The notes: generated by a model from the sequence alone, not told the origin. DNA of 64,000 nucleotides from Burkholderia sp. Bp8992 (GCF_003853705.1 NZ_QTQI01000013.1:1-64000); one strand, 5' to 3'. Shown: positions 49,094-58,553, counted from the stretch's first letter. Numbers and translations: made by a program.

Positions 49094-49984
49094 TCAGCCT
49101 TCGGCCGGCTCGACGGCCGCGCCGCCTGCTCCCGCGGCTTCCGCCACGAAGAAGCGCTCGTTCAGTTCGGCCAGGCCGAACATGCCGAGGATCTCGTTCA
49201 GCCGCTCGCCGGGGCGCCGGCGCGGCAGGTTCTTGTACTGCGCGATGATCAGCTCGTTCTTCATCGAATGCTCCCAGCCGACCAGCTCGGTCACGCTGAC
49301 CTGGTAGCCGTGCGCTTCGAGCTGCAGGCAGCGCAGCACGTTGGTGATCTGGCTGCCGAATTCGCGCGTATGCAGCGGATGCCGCCACACCTCGGTCAGC
49401 GCGTTCGCGAGCGACTTGCCCTTGTTCTTGCGCAGCACGCCCGCGACTTCCGCCTGGCAGCACGGCACGAGCACGATGTGCTGCGCACGCTTCGCGAGCG
49501 CGAAGCGGATCGCGTCGTCGGTCGCCGTGTCGCACGCGTGCAGCGCGGTGACGACGTCGACGGTTTCGGGCAGCTGCGGCGACGTGATCGAATCGGCGAC
49601 CGACAGGTTCAGGAACGACATGCCGCCGAACCCGAGCCGGGCGGCCAGCTCGGTCGAGCGCGTGACGAGCTCCTCGCGCGTCTCGATCCCGTACACGTGC
49701 GACGCGAACGCCGGCGTGCCGTGCCCCGGCTGCTGCTTGAAGAACAGGTCATACAGGATGAAGCCGAGGTATGACTTGCCGGCGCCGTGATCGACGAGCG
49801 TCACGCTGCCTTTGTCGGCCTGCACGCCGGCGAGCAGCGGCTCGATGAACTGGAACAGGTGATAGACCTGCTTCAGCTTGCGGCGGCTGTCCTGGTTCAG
49901 CTTCCCGTCGCGAGTGAGGATGTGCAGTTCCTTCAGCAGTTCGACGGACTGCTCCGGGCGGATTTCGTGGGTCTTGTTCGACAT
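49094..49984 (-). CDS. SAM-dependent methyltransferase, TRM13/Methyltransf_32-like
   Basis: Rossmann methyltransferase of 296 aa. LVDHGAGKSYLGFILYDLFF is a SAM loop with the unusual D-GAGKSYL form, VVTALHACDTATDDAIRFA is motif IV, and IVLVPCCQAEVAGVL resembles the PCC segment of the Trm13/Methyltransf_32 group. Substrate unknown; RNA is a guess from that resemblance. The ATG at 49984 (MSNKTHEIRPEQ) is preferred over an Arg-rich upstream extension. Confidence 0.8.
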   Translation of the reverse strand: MSNKTHEIRPEQSVELLKELHILTRDGKLNQDSRRKLKQVYHLFQFIEPLLAGVQADKGSVTLVDHGAGKSYLGFILYDLFFKQQPGHGTPAFASHVYGIETREELVTRSTELAARLGFGGMSFLNLSVADSITSPQLPETVDVVTALHACDTATDDAIRFALAKRAQHIVLVPCCQAEVAGVLRKNKGKSLANALTEVWRHPLHTREFGSQITNVLRCLQLEAHGYQVSVTELVGWEHSMKNELIIAQYKNLPRRRPGERLNEILGMFGLAELNERFFVAEAAGAGGAAVEPAEG

Positions 49985-50079
49985 CGTGATGCGGCGCCGG
50001 GCCACGGTCGGTCGACCACGGCCCGGCGGCGGGAATTCGTGAGGAATGGCGACAGTTTACCGAAAATGCGCGGCCACGC

Positions 50080-51213
50080 TCAGACGCGCGCGCCGAGCCG
50101 CCACAGCGACGTGACCTCGGCCTGGCGCGCCGCGTGCAGCGGATCGTCGGCGTCCGTCGACTTCGGATGCGCGGGGCGGATGTCGTCGCGGCCGCGCACG
50201 ACGAGGCCCGCCTCGTCGATCCATTGCAGCAGCGTCGCCCGCGACCGCAGGCCGAGATGCTCCGCGAAATCGGACAGGATCAGCCAGCCTTCGCCGCCCG
50301 GCTCGAGGTGCGCGGCGAGCCCCGCGAGGAAGCCGCGCAGCATGCGGCTGTCGGGGTCGTAGACCGCGTATTCGATCGGCGCGCTCGGCCGGGCCGGCAC
50401 CCATGGCGGGTTGCAGACGACGAGCGGCGCACGGCCGGCCGGAAACAGGTCGGCTTCGACGACGTCGACCTGGCCGGCATGGCCGAGCCGCGTGACGTTC
50501 TCGCGCGCGCAGGCCAGCGCACGCGGATCCTGGTCGGTCGCGACGATGCGCTCGACGCCGCGCGACGCCAGCACGGCCGCCAGCACGCCGGTGCCGGTGC
50601 CGATGTCGAATGCGAGCGACGTGCCCGGCAGCGGCGCGCGCGCGACGAGGTCGACGTATTCGCCGCGCACCGGCGAGAACACGCCGTAGTGCGGGTGGAT
50701 CGGCGCGCCGCCGAGCGCCGGGATCGGTACGCCCTTCTTGCGCCACTCATGTGCGCCGACGAGACCGAGCAGCTCGCGCAGCGACACGACCGACGGCACG
50801 CCGCCGGGGCCGTACGCCTCCTCGCAGGCGGCACGCACGTCGGGCGCACGGCGCAACGGGATCGTGTAGTCGGCGTCGAGCGGAATCAGCAGCATCCCGA
50901 GCGTGCGGGCGCGCTGCGACTGCGCGAGACGATGCAGGTTGAATGCGTCGACGCCGGCCGCGGCTTTCGCCTTCTTCGGCTTGCGCTCGACACGGCGCGC
51001 CATCGCCTGCACGAGCTGGCGCGCGTTCTGGAAGTCGCCCTGCCAGACGAGCGCGGTGCCCTCGCACGCAAGGCGGTAGGCCGCGTCGGCAGTGAGGCGA
51101 TCGTCGGCGGGCACCGCGCGCTTCGGCGGTTGCACGCCGGCTTCGGAGCGCCAGCGCACGGCATGATCGGCGCCGTCGGCGTCGGTCCAGTTGAAAACAG
51201 GGGAATCGGTCAC
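50080..51213 (-). CDS. Class I methyltransferase with NPPW motif
   Basis: Protein of 377 aa. An N-terminal winged-helix-like region carries the basic segment RRVERKPKKAKAAAG. A Rossmann methyltransferase domain from about 190 has AFDIGTGTGVLAAVLASRGV and VVCNPPWVPARPSAPIEY. NPP(Y/W) enzymes methylate an amide or exocyclic nitrogen, as PrmC, PrmB and RlmG do. Initiation is at GTG (51213). Target unknown; an rRNA guanine N2 or protein glutamine is possible. Confidence 0.83.
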   Translation of the reverse strand: MTDSPVFNWTDADGADHAVRWRSEAGVQPPKRAVPADDRLTADAAYRLACEGTALVWQGDFQNARQLVQAMARRVERKPKKAKAAAGVDAFNLHRLAQSQRARTLGMLLIPLDADYTIPLRRAPDVRAACEEAYGPGGVPSVVSLRELLGLVGAHEWRKKGVPIPALGGAPIHPHYGVFSPVRGEYVDLVARAPLPGTSLAFDIGTGTGVLAAVLASRGVERIVATDQDPRALACARENVTRLGHAGQVDVVEADLFPAGRAPLVVCNPPWVPARPSAPIEYAVYDPDSRMLRGFLAGLAAHLEPGGEGWLILSDFAEHLGLRSRATLLQWIDEAGLVVRGRDDIRPAHPKSTDADDPLHAARQAEVTSLWRLGARV

Positions 51214-51349
51214 GCGAACTCGGTTACGGTTGGCTTCAACGGCGGCGGGAATTCACCGCGCGGACCACACCATACCGCGCTTTGCCCGACCGGGCAAAAC
51301 AGGCGCCGCGGCGCCTGCCCGCAAGCGTTCGCCGCGGCGCAACCGTCAA

Positions 51350-51682
51350 TCAGGCGAGATCGAACGTTTCCGCAACGGGCGCATCGCGCTTGACGGCCGC
51401 GATGCCGTTCTCGCGTGCCTGCACGCTGCTGTACGTTTCGCTCGTGCCGATGATCTGGTGGTTGGCCGCCTTCAGATTGAACATGGGCTCGCCGTTGCGG
51501 GCGAGCTTGCGCTCGTAGCGCTCGTCGAGCGGCGCATTTTCCCGCACTGACGCGATCCCGTTTCTCGCGCCGCTTTTCTCCTCGTACCGCTCGCTCGCGA
51601 GGATGATCTCGCCGTTCGCCGACTTCAGGTGGAAGTAGTACTGACCGTTCGTGGCCTTCATGAGCTCGAATTTTGCCGCCAT
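51350..51682 (-). CDS. YegP family protein (DUF1508 tandem repeat)
   Basis: Protein of 110 aa made of two DUF1508 repeats of about 48 residues: FELMKATNGQYYFHLKSANG with ILASERYEEKSGARNGIASV, then FNLKAANHQIIGTSETYSSV. The family has a small antiparallel fold and an unknown role. AAGGGA lies before the ATG. Confidence 0.9.
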   Translation of the reverse strand: MAAKFELMKATNGQYYFHLKSANGEIILASERYEEKSGARNGIASVRENAPLDERYERKLARNGEPMFNLKAANHQIIGTSETYSSVQARENGIAAVKRDAPVAETFDLA

Positions 51683-51835
51683 GGATTTCCCTTAAAAGAA
51701 TGTCCGACCCTCGGACATCGGCAAGTGTAGGGGCCGCGCCGACAAAAATCGACATGCCATGGAGATAAGTGTTGAAGACCGTCAAATGGTGAATTTTGCT
51801 CACATTTGACCGACATTGAATCATGACCCGAGACG

Positions 51836-52330
51836 CTACCCGCCCCACCCCGGCATGGCAGGCATGCGCAGTGTGCCTGCGTCCTTGAAGTGCACGGTGC
51901 CGAGCACGCCGCCCGCGAGCCGGCCGCGCAGCGCATACGGCAGTTCGCCGCTCGCGGCCGCGCCGGGCAGGTTCCACGCCTGCCGCGCGGCGGCGAAAGC
52001 CGATACCGAAACGGGCACGTCGAGCACGGCCTCGCCGAAACGCGGCACGGTGCCCGCACGATCGCTGACGCCGCTCGCGAACGGCGTGCCGTTCAGGTCG
52101 AGCGCAACCGCGATGCCGTCGTAGTCGATCGGGGCATCGTTCGGATTCTGCACGCGCAACTTCAGGTTGAAGCGCATCTCGAGCCCCTCCCCGACGAGCG
52201 GATCGAGCCCGGCCACCGACACGCTCAGCGGCGCCCGCGTCAGCCCCGCGCAACCGCCGAGCAGCAGCACGGCGGCGAACAACATCAGCATGGCGCGCAG
52301 CGGCGCGAAACGAAACGGGGTACGTGGCAT
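51836..52330 (-). CDS. LEA type 2 family lipoprotein
   Basis: Lipoprotein of 164 aa. After a hydrophobic signal the lipobox LLLGGCAG gives acylated Cys28. The rest matches the water-stress/LEA-2 beta sandwich (VAGLDPLVGEGLEMRFNLKL, VQNPNDAPIDYDGIAVALDL, GEAVLDVPVSVS). It is periplasmic-facing. The ATG at 52330 is chosen to expose the signal; GGAGG lies 8 bp upstream. Function unknown. Confidence 0.87.
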   Translation of the reverse strand: MPRTPFRFAPLRAMLMLFAAVLLLGGCAGLTRAPLSVSVAGLDPLVGEGLEMRFNLKLRVQNPNDAPIDYDGIAVALDLNGTPFASGVSDRAGTVPRFGEAVLDVPVSVSAFAAARQAWNLPGAAASGELPYALRGRLAGGVLGTVHFKDAGTLRMPAMPGWGG

Positions 52331-52971
52331 AGGAGGGCCTCCTCGCGGCGATCGGTGAACGGGTCGTCGATGCATTGTACCGAGCGTGCCGCGCCACGCC
52401 GGATTTCGTAGTTTCTGCAGCAACACAAGATCGTTAATAGATTAAAACTACGAAATCATCAGCCAGACGGAAGCGTATTAACGACTTCCAGCATTCAATG
52501 AAGCGCACAGAAATCAATAGATGCTCTTTCTAAATTTTTCGTTTCCTTTACCCAAAACCATCAAGTATATTTACGCATCCTTGGAGCAAGCCGACAAACC
52601 TTGAAGCCGCATGACGGCGAATTTACGGAACGGCAACACGCCTTCCTTCCGTCCTGCGGACTGGCCCGGCCAGCCCCGTAGGTCGTCGGTTCAAAGGGAT
52701 TGCGCGCCCGCGCCGGGCGTGCGGCCCCATGTCGTGCGCGCGAAATCAATTCAGTACAACACGCGTCCGGCCATTTTGAACCGGCCAGTTAACCAATATC
52801 CGGAAATCCAGAGGGGGCAGTAAACCATGATTACCTTCACGTAGTCGGCCGCCGCTTTTTTCGAATAATCCGTCATTGCCATTTTTTCGTCGTTGATTAA
52901 CGGCGAGGGGATTGCTTTGTCCGGCGTTTTCGCAGCACTGAACGATTCTTTCTACAATCGAGGTTTCAGTC
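52331..52971. other. Gene-free 640-bp region
   Basis: Between the divergent LEA lipoprotein and M1 aminopeptidase genes I see no credible gene. Base composition is clearly more AT-rich than the surroundings, especially 52420-52570 and 52840-52970. It contains the long inverted repeat listed separately. The promoter of the aminopeptidase presumably lies in its last 150 bp, with only a weak ribosome-binding site (GAGG). Confidence 0.7.
52402..52457. repeat. Perfect 13-bp inverted repeat with 30-bp spacer
   Basis: GATTTCGTAGTTT (52402-52414) and AAACTACGAAATC (52445-52457) are exact inverted copies. No T tract follows, so it is not a terminator. It starts about 70 bp upstream of the LEA lipoprotein start. 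A paired regulator site or a cruciform-forming element are both possible. Confidence 0.75.
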
Positions 52972-55140
52972 ATGTCGATCCATATTCGCAAGATGCGTTA
53001 TCTGCCGCTCGTCGCCGCACTGGCACTCGCCGGGTGCGGCGGCGACGACGGCGGTGCGGGCTCCGCTTCCGCGCTCAGCTCCGCCGGCGCGCCGCATTCG
53101 GGCTCGTCGCCCGCCGTCACCGCGCCGCCGAGCGCATCCAACGTCGACAAGAGCGTGTCGCCTGTCGAGTTGCCGGACACCGTGGTGCCCGTGAACTACC
53201 GGCTGTGGTTCCGCCCGAACGAAGCGCTGAACGCGTTCGACGGCCGCGCCGACGTCGAAATCAAGGTGTTGAAGCCGGTCAACAACATCGTGATCGCCGG
53301 CCACCGGATCAAGTTCACGAACGGCCGCATCACGCTGCAGCCGGGCAACATCCAGCTGATCGCGACGCCGCAGGACAAGGGCGACTTCTACCAGCTGCGC
53401 CCCGTGAGCGGCACGATCTCGCCGGGCAACTATTCGCTGCACATGGAATGGTCGGGCATCATCAATTTCAAGTCGTACGACGATCCGGTCGCGAAGACGG
53501 GCGGCAGCTGCGGCGACGATCCGTATCCGGGCTGCTCGGCCGCGGAAGGCATCTTCCGCGTCGACCTGAAGGGCACCGATGGCAAGACGAGCGGCGCGAT
53601 CCTGACGCAGGGCGAAACCAACCTGTCGCGCCAGTGGTTCCCCGGCTGGGACGAACCGGCCTTCCGCCCGACCTATGAAGTGACGGCCGAAGTGCCGCAG
53701 AACTGGCGCGTCGTGTCGAACGCGGCCGAGAAGCCGTCGACCAACGTCGGCGGCGGCTACAAGCTCGTGCAGTTCGACAAGACCCCGCCGATGCCGTCAT
53801 ACCTGCTGTTCTTCGGCGGCGGCCTGTTCGACACGTACGAGGACGACTTCACGAGCCCGCTGCCGGGCGGCAAGGGCGGCCTGCACCTGCGCGTGTTCAC
53901 GCCGCCGGGCATGAGCGACTGGGCGAAGCCGGCGATGGACCGCACCAAGCAGGCGCTCGACTTCTACTACCGCTACACCGGCATCGCGCTGCCGCTGACG
54001 AAGTTCGACACGGTGGCCGCGAACGACGCGTTCAAGGATCAGAAGGACCTGAACTTCGGCGGGATGGAGAACTGGGGCTCGATTCTCGAGTTCGCCGACG
54101 ACATCCTGCCGCAGCCGGGCCAGCCGATGTCGCACTACGGCAACGAGGTGCTGACGCACGAAGTCGCGCACCAGTGGTTCGGCGATCTCGTCACGGCCGA
54201 CTGGTGGGACAACGTCTGGCTCAACGAGTCGTTCGCGACGTTCTTCGAGACGAAGACGACGATCCAGTTCTTCCCCAACGAGTTCAGCTGGCTCGACCAG
54301 GTGAAGAACAAGTACCGCGTGATCAATCGTGACATCGGCCCGAACGCGTTCCCGGTCGCGCCGAACTTCAACGGCTGGGCGTCGAACGACTTCGTGCTGA
54401 GCGCCAGCGCGTTCACGTACGACAAGGGCGGCCACGTGCTGAAAACGCTCGAGAACTATCTCGGCGAGCAGACGCTGCGCCGCGGCCTGCAGCAGTACCT
54501 GGTCGACTACTCGTTCGGCAACGGTACGCCGAAGCGCCTGTGGGATGCGCTGTCGAAGGAAAGCGGCCAGTCGATCGGCGCGATCGGCGACAGCTACGTG
54601 CGCCAGACCGGCGTGCCGCTGATCTCGCTCGACACGCAGTGCGACCTGACGAAGAACCAGACGGTCGTCACGCTGAAACAGCAGCCGTTCCCGAACAAGA
54701 ACGCGTATCCGGGCGTGCAGTGGACGGTGCCGATCACGCTCGCGTACGGCCAGGGTCTCGCGAAACGCACGACGCTCGCGCTGAAGGACACGCAGACGCA
54801 GACGCGGATCGACGGCTGCACGGGCGTAGTCGCCGACCCGAGCGGTCTCGACTACTACGTCGTGAACTACAGCGACGCGGCCTGGAGCGGGCTGCTCACG
54901 CAGGTCAACGGCTCGACCGATCCGGTGCTGCTGGCGAACCTGAAGAGCGAAGCCGCGCTGCTCGTCGCGAACAACCTCGCGCCGGCCTCGCGCTCGACGT
55001 CGATCGGCTCGGTCGCTTCGCCGGCCGCGATGAAGCTGCGCCAGACGCCGACCTTCGGCGGCGTCGAGCTGACGACGAAGGAACGCCCGGCACTGCACTA
55101 CCAGGGCGTCTTCAAGCCGCGCAAGGTAGTGACGCAGTAA
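52972..55140 (+). CDS. M1 family aminopeptidase lipoprotein
   Basis: Zinc aminopeptidase of 722 aa with a lipoprotein signal (LALAGCGG, Cys22) followed by a flexible Gly/Ser/Ala/Pro linker of about 35 residues. The substrate motif GGMEN is at 363-367. The zinc site is HEVAH (396-400) with the third ligand Glu419 in NESFATFFETKT, 18 residues on. The usual N-terminal beta domain is present. Anchoring in the envelope distinguishes it from cytosolic PepN; it would trim peptides in the periplasm or at the surface. It ends at a terminator. Confidence 0.92.
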   Translation: MSIHIRKMRYLPLVAALALAGCGGDDGGAGSASALSSAGAPHSGSSPAVTAPPSASNVDKSVSPVELPDTVVPVNYRLWFRPNEALNAFDGRADVEIKVLKPVNNIVIAGHRIKFTNGRITLQPGNIQLIATPQDKGDFYQLRPVSGTISPGNYSLHMEWSGIINFKSYDDPVAKTGGSCGDDPYPGCSAAEGIFRVDLKGTDGKTSGAILTQGETNLSRQWFPGWDEPAFRPTYEVTAEVPQNWRVVSNAAEKPSTNVGGGYKLVQFDKTPPMPSYLLFFGGGLFDTYEDDFTSPLPGGKGGLHLRVFTPPGMSDWAKPAMDRTKQALDFYYRYTGIALPLTKFDTVAANDAFKDQKDLNFGGMENWGSILEFADDILPQPGQPMSHYGNEVLTHEVAHQWFGDLVTADWWDNVWLNESFATFFETKTTIQFFPNEFSWLDQVKNKYRVINRDIGPNAFPVAPNFNGWASNDFVLSASAFTYDKGGHVLKTLENYLGEQTLRRGLQQYLVDYSFGNGTPKRLWDALSKESGQSIGAIGDSYVRQTGVPLISLDTQCDLTKNQTVVTLKQQPFPNKNAYPGVQWTVPITLAYGQGLAKRTTLALKDTQTQTRIDGCTGVVADPSGLDYYVVNYSDAAWSGLLTQVNGSTDPVLLANLKSEAALLVANNLAPASRSTSIGSVASPAAMKLRQTPTFGGVELTTKERPALHYQGVFKPRKVVTQ

Positions 55141-55210
55141 CGGTGCGCAGCCGGCCGGCGCCGCGCAGCCTGCGGCGCCGGCCGGCGTACCGGCTTCTCC
55201 GACCTTTGAC

Positions 55211-55237
55211 GGGCCTCGCGTGCGAGGCCCTTTTTTC
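55211..55237 (+). terminator. Terminator after M1 aminopeptidase
   Basis: GGGCCTCGC (55211-55219), loop GT, GCGAGGCCC (55222-55230), then six T. Confidence 0.93.
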
Positions 55238-55260
55238 TTGCGGCCGGCGCCCGCTTGCCG

Positions 55261-56181
55261 TCACGCCCACGCGGCATCCCACGCCGGCTGCGCGAACCAC
55301 GTCGCGAGGAACGCGACGAGTTTCGACGTCCGGGCGCTGCCGCGCGCCTGCTGGCGCAGCACGTGAATCGTCGCCGGTTCGGGTGCTGCCGCATACTGCG
55401 GCAGCACCGCGCGCAACCGGCCGTCGCGCAGCGCGTCCCCCGCGAGCCAGGTCGGCAGGTGCGCGAGACCGAGCCCGTCGAGCGCCGCCTCGAGCAACGC
55501 CTCCGAATGATTGCTGCGAAACCGCGGCTGCGCCGGCACGTGGCGACGCTCGCCGAAGCGCCACGCGCCCGGCGGCGGCGCGCCGTGCCACGCGAGACAG
55601 TCGTGGGCGGCGAGCGCATCCGGCGATGCGGGCTCGCCGCGCCGCGCGAGATAGGCCTCGCTCGCGCACAGCACGCGCCGCTGCGGCGCCAGCACGGTCG
55701 CGACCAGGCGCGTGTCCTCGAGCGGACCGATGCGTACCGCGAGGTCGGCGTCGGAACCGAGCCGCGCGCCCTGCAGGTCGACCATGCTGTCGGTCAGCAC
55801 CAGGTCGACCTGCAGCGCCGGATGACGCTGCATGAACGCGGCCAGCGCGGCCATCAGGTGCCGCCGGCCGAACGGCGCCGGACAGTCGACGCGCAGCAGC
55901 CCGCTCGGCTCGTCGTGCTGGCTGTGCAGGTCTTCCTGCAGGCCGCGCAGTTCGGCCAGCATCCGCGTCGCGCGCCCGTACAGCAGCTGCCCGGCCTCGG
56001 TCGGCCGCAGCGCGTGCGTGGTGCGATGCAGGAGGCGGATGCCGAGCTGCGCCTCCAGGCGGTCGACGCGCCGCGTGACCGACGACGCGGCGACGCCGAG
56101 CCGGCGCGCGGCCGCCGAGAAGCTCTGTTGATCGACCACGTCGACGAACAGCGCGAGATGCGGGGAAAGGAAGTCGTCCAT
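55261..56181 (-). CDS. LysR family transcriptional regulator
   Basis: LysR regulator of 306 aa. The helix-turn-helix is FVDVVDQQSFSAAARRLGVA then SVTRRVDRLEAQLGIRLLHR; the effector domain includes DLAVRIGPLEDTRLVA. It is divergent from the quinone reductase gene across 161 bp. This fits the frequent LysR/oxidoreductase pair, in which the regulator senses an electrophile or quinone. Confidence 0.9.
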   Translation of the reverse strand: MDDFLSPHLALFVDVVDQQSFSAAARRLGVAASSVTRRVDRLEAQLGIRLLHRTTHALRPTEAGQLLYGRATRMLAELRGLQEDLHSQHDEPSGLLRVDCPAPFGRRHLMAALAAFMQRHPALQVDLVLTDSMVDLQGARLGSDADLAVRIGPLEDTRLVATVLAPQRRVLCASEAYLARRGEPASPDALAAHDCLAWHGAPPPGAWRFGERRHVPAQPRFRSNHSEALLEAALDGLGLAHLPTWLAGDALRDGRLRAVLPQYAAAPEPATIHVLRQQARGSARTSKLVAFLATWFAQPAWDAAWA

Positions 56182-56342
56182 GCGGGGCCTTCGGATTTGG
56201 CTATGCGTTTATCGCAAAACAATCATCCGCCTTTGCATGTTTCCGCGTCAAATCGCGCCGACTAGACTGCACGCATCCTTTTCATCCGCTGCACGCGCCG
56301 GCCCGCCGGGCCGCACGGCAGCCATCCGTCACGGAGATCATC

Positions 56343-57320
56343 ATGCGCAGCATCCGCTTCGACGCCCCCGCCGCCGACATCGAGTCGCTCGACGCGCGCG
56401 TCCGGGAAATCGACACGCCCGTCCCGGCCGACGGCCAGATGCTGGTCGAGGTGCGCGCGGCCGGCGTGAACCCGAGCGACGTGAAGGCCGCGCTCGGCCG
56501 CATGCCGCACGCGGTGTGGCCGCGCACGCCCGGGCGCGACTGGGCCGGCATCGTGCGCAGCGGCCCGGACGGCTGGATCGGCGCGCCGGTGTGGGGCTCG
56601 GGCGGCGATCTCGGCGTCGGGCGCAACGGCTCGCACGCGCAATGGCTCGTGCTCGATGCGGCACAGGTGCGCCGCAAGCCGGCCGTGCTGACGCTCGACG
56701 AAGCGGCCGGCGTCGGCGTGCCGTTCGTCACCGCGTACGAAGGCTTGCGCCGGGCCGGCATGCCGGCGGCCGGCGACGTCGTGCTCGTGTTCGGCGCGAA
56801 CGGCAAGGTCGGCCAGGCCGCGATCCAGCTCGCGAGTGCGCACGGCGCGACCGTGATCGGCGTCGAGCGCAGCGCCGGCGGCTATCGCGGCCACGCGTCG
56901 GGCGAAGTGCACATGATCGACGCGTCGAAGGAACCGGTGGCTGACGCAGTGCGCGCGGCGACCGGCGGCCACGGCGCGGACATCGTCTACAACACGGTGG
57001 GCAGCCCGTATTTCGAAGCCGCGAACGCGTCGATGGCGATCGGCGCGCGGCAGATCTTCATCTCGACGATCGACCGCAGCGTGCCGTTCGACATCTTCGC
57101 GTTCTATCGCGGCCAGCATACGTTCGTGGGCATCGATTCGCTGCAGCTCGGCGGCGCGGCGGTCGCGCAGATCCTCGACACGCTCGCGCCCGGCTTCGGC
57201 AACGGCACGCTGCGCCCGTTCCCGATCGGCGACGACTACGTGTACCCGCTCGAGCGCGCGCACGACGCGTACCGCGCGGTGCTGGCCGGTGCGCGCGAGC
57301 GCGTGATCCTCAAGCCCTGA
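56343..57320 (+). CDS. Quinone oxidoreductase-like MDR protein
   Basis: Medium-chain dehydrogenase/reductase of 325 aa without the zinc-binding cysteines, as in NADPH:quinone reductases. VEVRAAGVNPSDVKAALGRM is the N-terminal signature and VVLVFGANGKVGQAAIQLA the NADPH Rossmann loop. It begins just after an upstream ATCATG; a GGAGAT site lies before the ATG. It likely reduces quinones or enones under control of the divergent LysR protein. XapX follows 24 bp downstream. Confidence 0.88.
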   Translation: MRSIRFDAPAADIESLDARVREIDTPVPADGQMLVEVRAAGVNPSDVKAALGRMPHAVWPRTPGRDWAGIVRSGPDGWIGAPVWGSGGDLGVGRNGSHAQWLVLDAAQVRRKPAVLTLDEAAGVGVPFVTAYEGLRRAGMPAAGDVVLVFGANGKVGQAAIQLASAHGATVIGVERSAGGYRGHASGEVHMIDASKEPVADAVRAATGGHGADIVYNTVGSPYFEAANASMAIGARQIFISTIDRSVPFDIFAFYRGQHTFVGIDSLQLGGAAVAQILDTLAPGFGNGTLRPFPIGDDYVYPLERAHDAYRAVLAGARERVILKP

Positions 57321-57344
57321 CGCCGGACCACACGGGAGACCGCC

Positions 57345-57497
57345 ATGATGGATTACGTGACTTCGCTCGCAGTGGGCCTCGGCGTCGGCGTGCTGTATGC
57401 GCTGCTGCACGTGCGCTCGCCGGCCCCGCCGCTCGTCGCGCTCGTCGGCCTGCTCGGGATGGTGATCGGCGAGCGCGCGATCGCGCTCCTGCGTTGA
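57345..57497 (+). CDS. XapX domain micro-protein
   Basis: A 50-aa membrane protein not easily seen because of its length. It begins MMDYVTSLAVGLGVGVLYAL, has two hydrophobic helices separated by LHVRSPAPPLVALVGLLGM, and ends GERAIALLR. This is the XapX (DUF1427) pattern. GGGAG lies 7 bp before the ATG, and the gap from the quinone reductase gene is 24 bp, so the two are likely co-transcribed. Function unknown; XapX members often sit beside redox or xanthosine genes. Confidence 0.8.
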   Translation: MMDYVTSLAVGLGVGVLYALLHVRSPAPPLVALVGLLGMVIGERAIALLR

Positions 57498-57524
57498 CGG
57501 GCCGCCGCGGCTGCCGCGGCCGCG

Positions 57525-58553
57525 CTAGCGGTCGTCGCGACGGCGGAACGCCCACCATGCGGCGAGCGCGGTGAAGCCCGCGACGAGCAGCACCATCAGC
57601 CAGAAGCCGTGCTTGTTTTCGGAAAACGGCACGCCGCCGACGTTCATCCCAAAGAAGCCCGCGACGATGTTGATCGGCAATGCGATCACGGTCACGAGCG
57701 TCAGCGTGAACAGCGTCCGGTTGTTCTGTTCGTCGAGGCGCGAGCCGATCTCTTCCTGCAACAGCTTGATCCGCTCGTTGAGCCCCGCCAGGTCGGCGAG
57801 CACCAGCGAGAACTCCTCGGTCGATTCGCGCAGCTCCTGCACGTCTTCCAGGTGCAGCCACGCGGGCGGCTTCGCGAGCAGCCGGAAGATCGAACCGGGT
57901 TCCGGCGCGAGCATGCGCTGCAGGCGCGTCAGCGTGCGGCGCATCGCCCCGAGCTCGATGCGGCTCGACGTGAGCCGCTGCGACAGGAAGCGATCCTCGA
58001 TGCGGTCGACGTCGACGCTCGTGCGCCGCATGATCTGGATCAGCAGGTCGGCCTGGTCGCGCAGCAGGTGCACGAGCAGTTCCGCGGGCGACCTGAACTG
58101 CTCGCCGTCGCGCACGCACGCGCGCAGCGTGTCGACCGAGCGCAGCGGCTTGAGCCGCGCGGTCACCATGATGCGCTGCTCGACGTGGACGAACAGCGTC
58201 GCGATTTCCGACGGCGTCAGCTCGAGATTGAACATCACGTCGTTGACGATCGCGCGCAGCGCGCCGTCTTCCTGCTCGATGCGGGTCGAACGCGACCCTT
58301 CGTGGAGAAACTCGAAGAAACTGTCGGGCAGCCCGAGATGGGTGCGCATCCAGCGCTCGCTCGCGCCATGTGCGAGATTGAAGTGCAGCCAGACGAAATC
58401 GCCCGACGCGCCCGCATCGTGCGCACGGCACGTGCGCAGCCACGCGGCGGCCGCGTCGGCATCGAGCGTCGCGCCGGAGCCGTCCGGAACGAAGCGGAAG
58501 CCGCACACCATGCCGGACGTATCGGCGCCGTAAGTCTGTACGATCAGGTCCAT
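57525..58553 (-). CDS. CorA-family metal transporter (ZntB-like)
   Basis: Inner-membrane protein of 342 aa with a long cytosolic domain and two C-terminal helices. The pore signature GMNVGG is in VAGFFGMNVGGVPFSENKHG. The preceding helix LVTVIALPINIV and the Arg-rich tail are typical of CorA/ZntB. ZntB members move zinc with protons; magnesium transport by a CorA paralogue is the alternative. The ATG at 58553 begins MDLIVQTYGADTSG. It is convergent with XapX. Confidence 0.85.
   Translation of the reverse strand: MDLIVQTYGADTSGMVCGFRFVPDGSGATLDADAAAAWLRTCRAHDAGASGDFVWLHFNLAHGASERWMRTHLGLPDSFFEFLHEGSRSTRIEQEDGALRAIVNDVMFNLELTPSEIATLFVHVEQRIMVTARLKPLRSVDTLRACVRDGEQFRSPAELLVHLLRDQADLLIQIMRRTSVDVDRIEDRFLSQRLTSSRIELGAMRRTLTRLQRMLAPEPGSIFRLLAKPPAWLHLEDVQELRESTEEFSLVLADLAGLNERIKLLQEEIGSRLDEQNNRTLFTLTLVTVIALPINIVAGFFGMNVGGVPFSENKHGFWLMVLLVAGFTALAAWWAFRRRDDR

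Noticed and set aside
52611-52823. 70-codon frame in the gene-free region before the M1 aminopeptidase
   Set aside because: No recognisable domain or initiation signal; Arg/Pro/Asn-rich sequence typical of a random frame.
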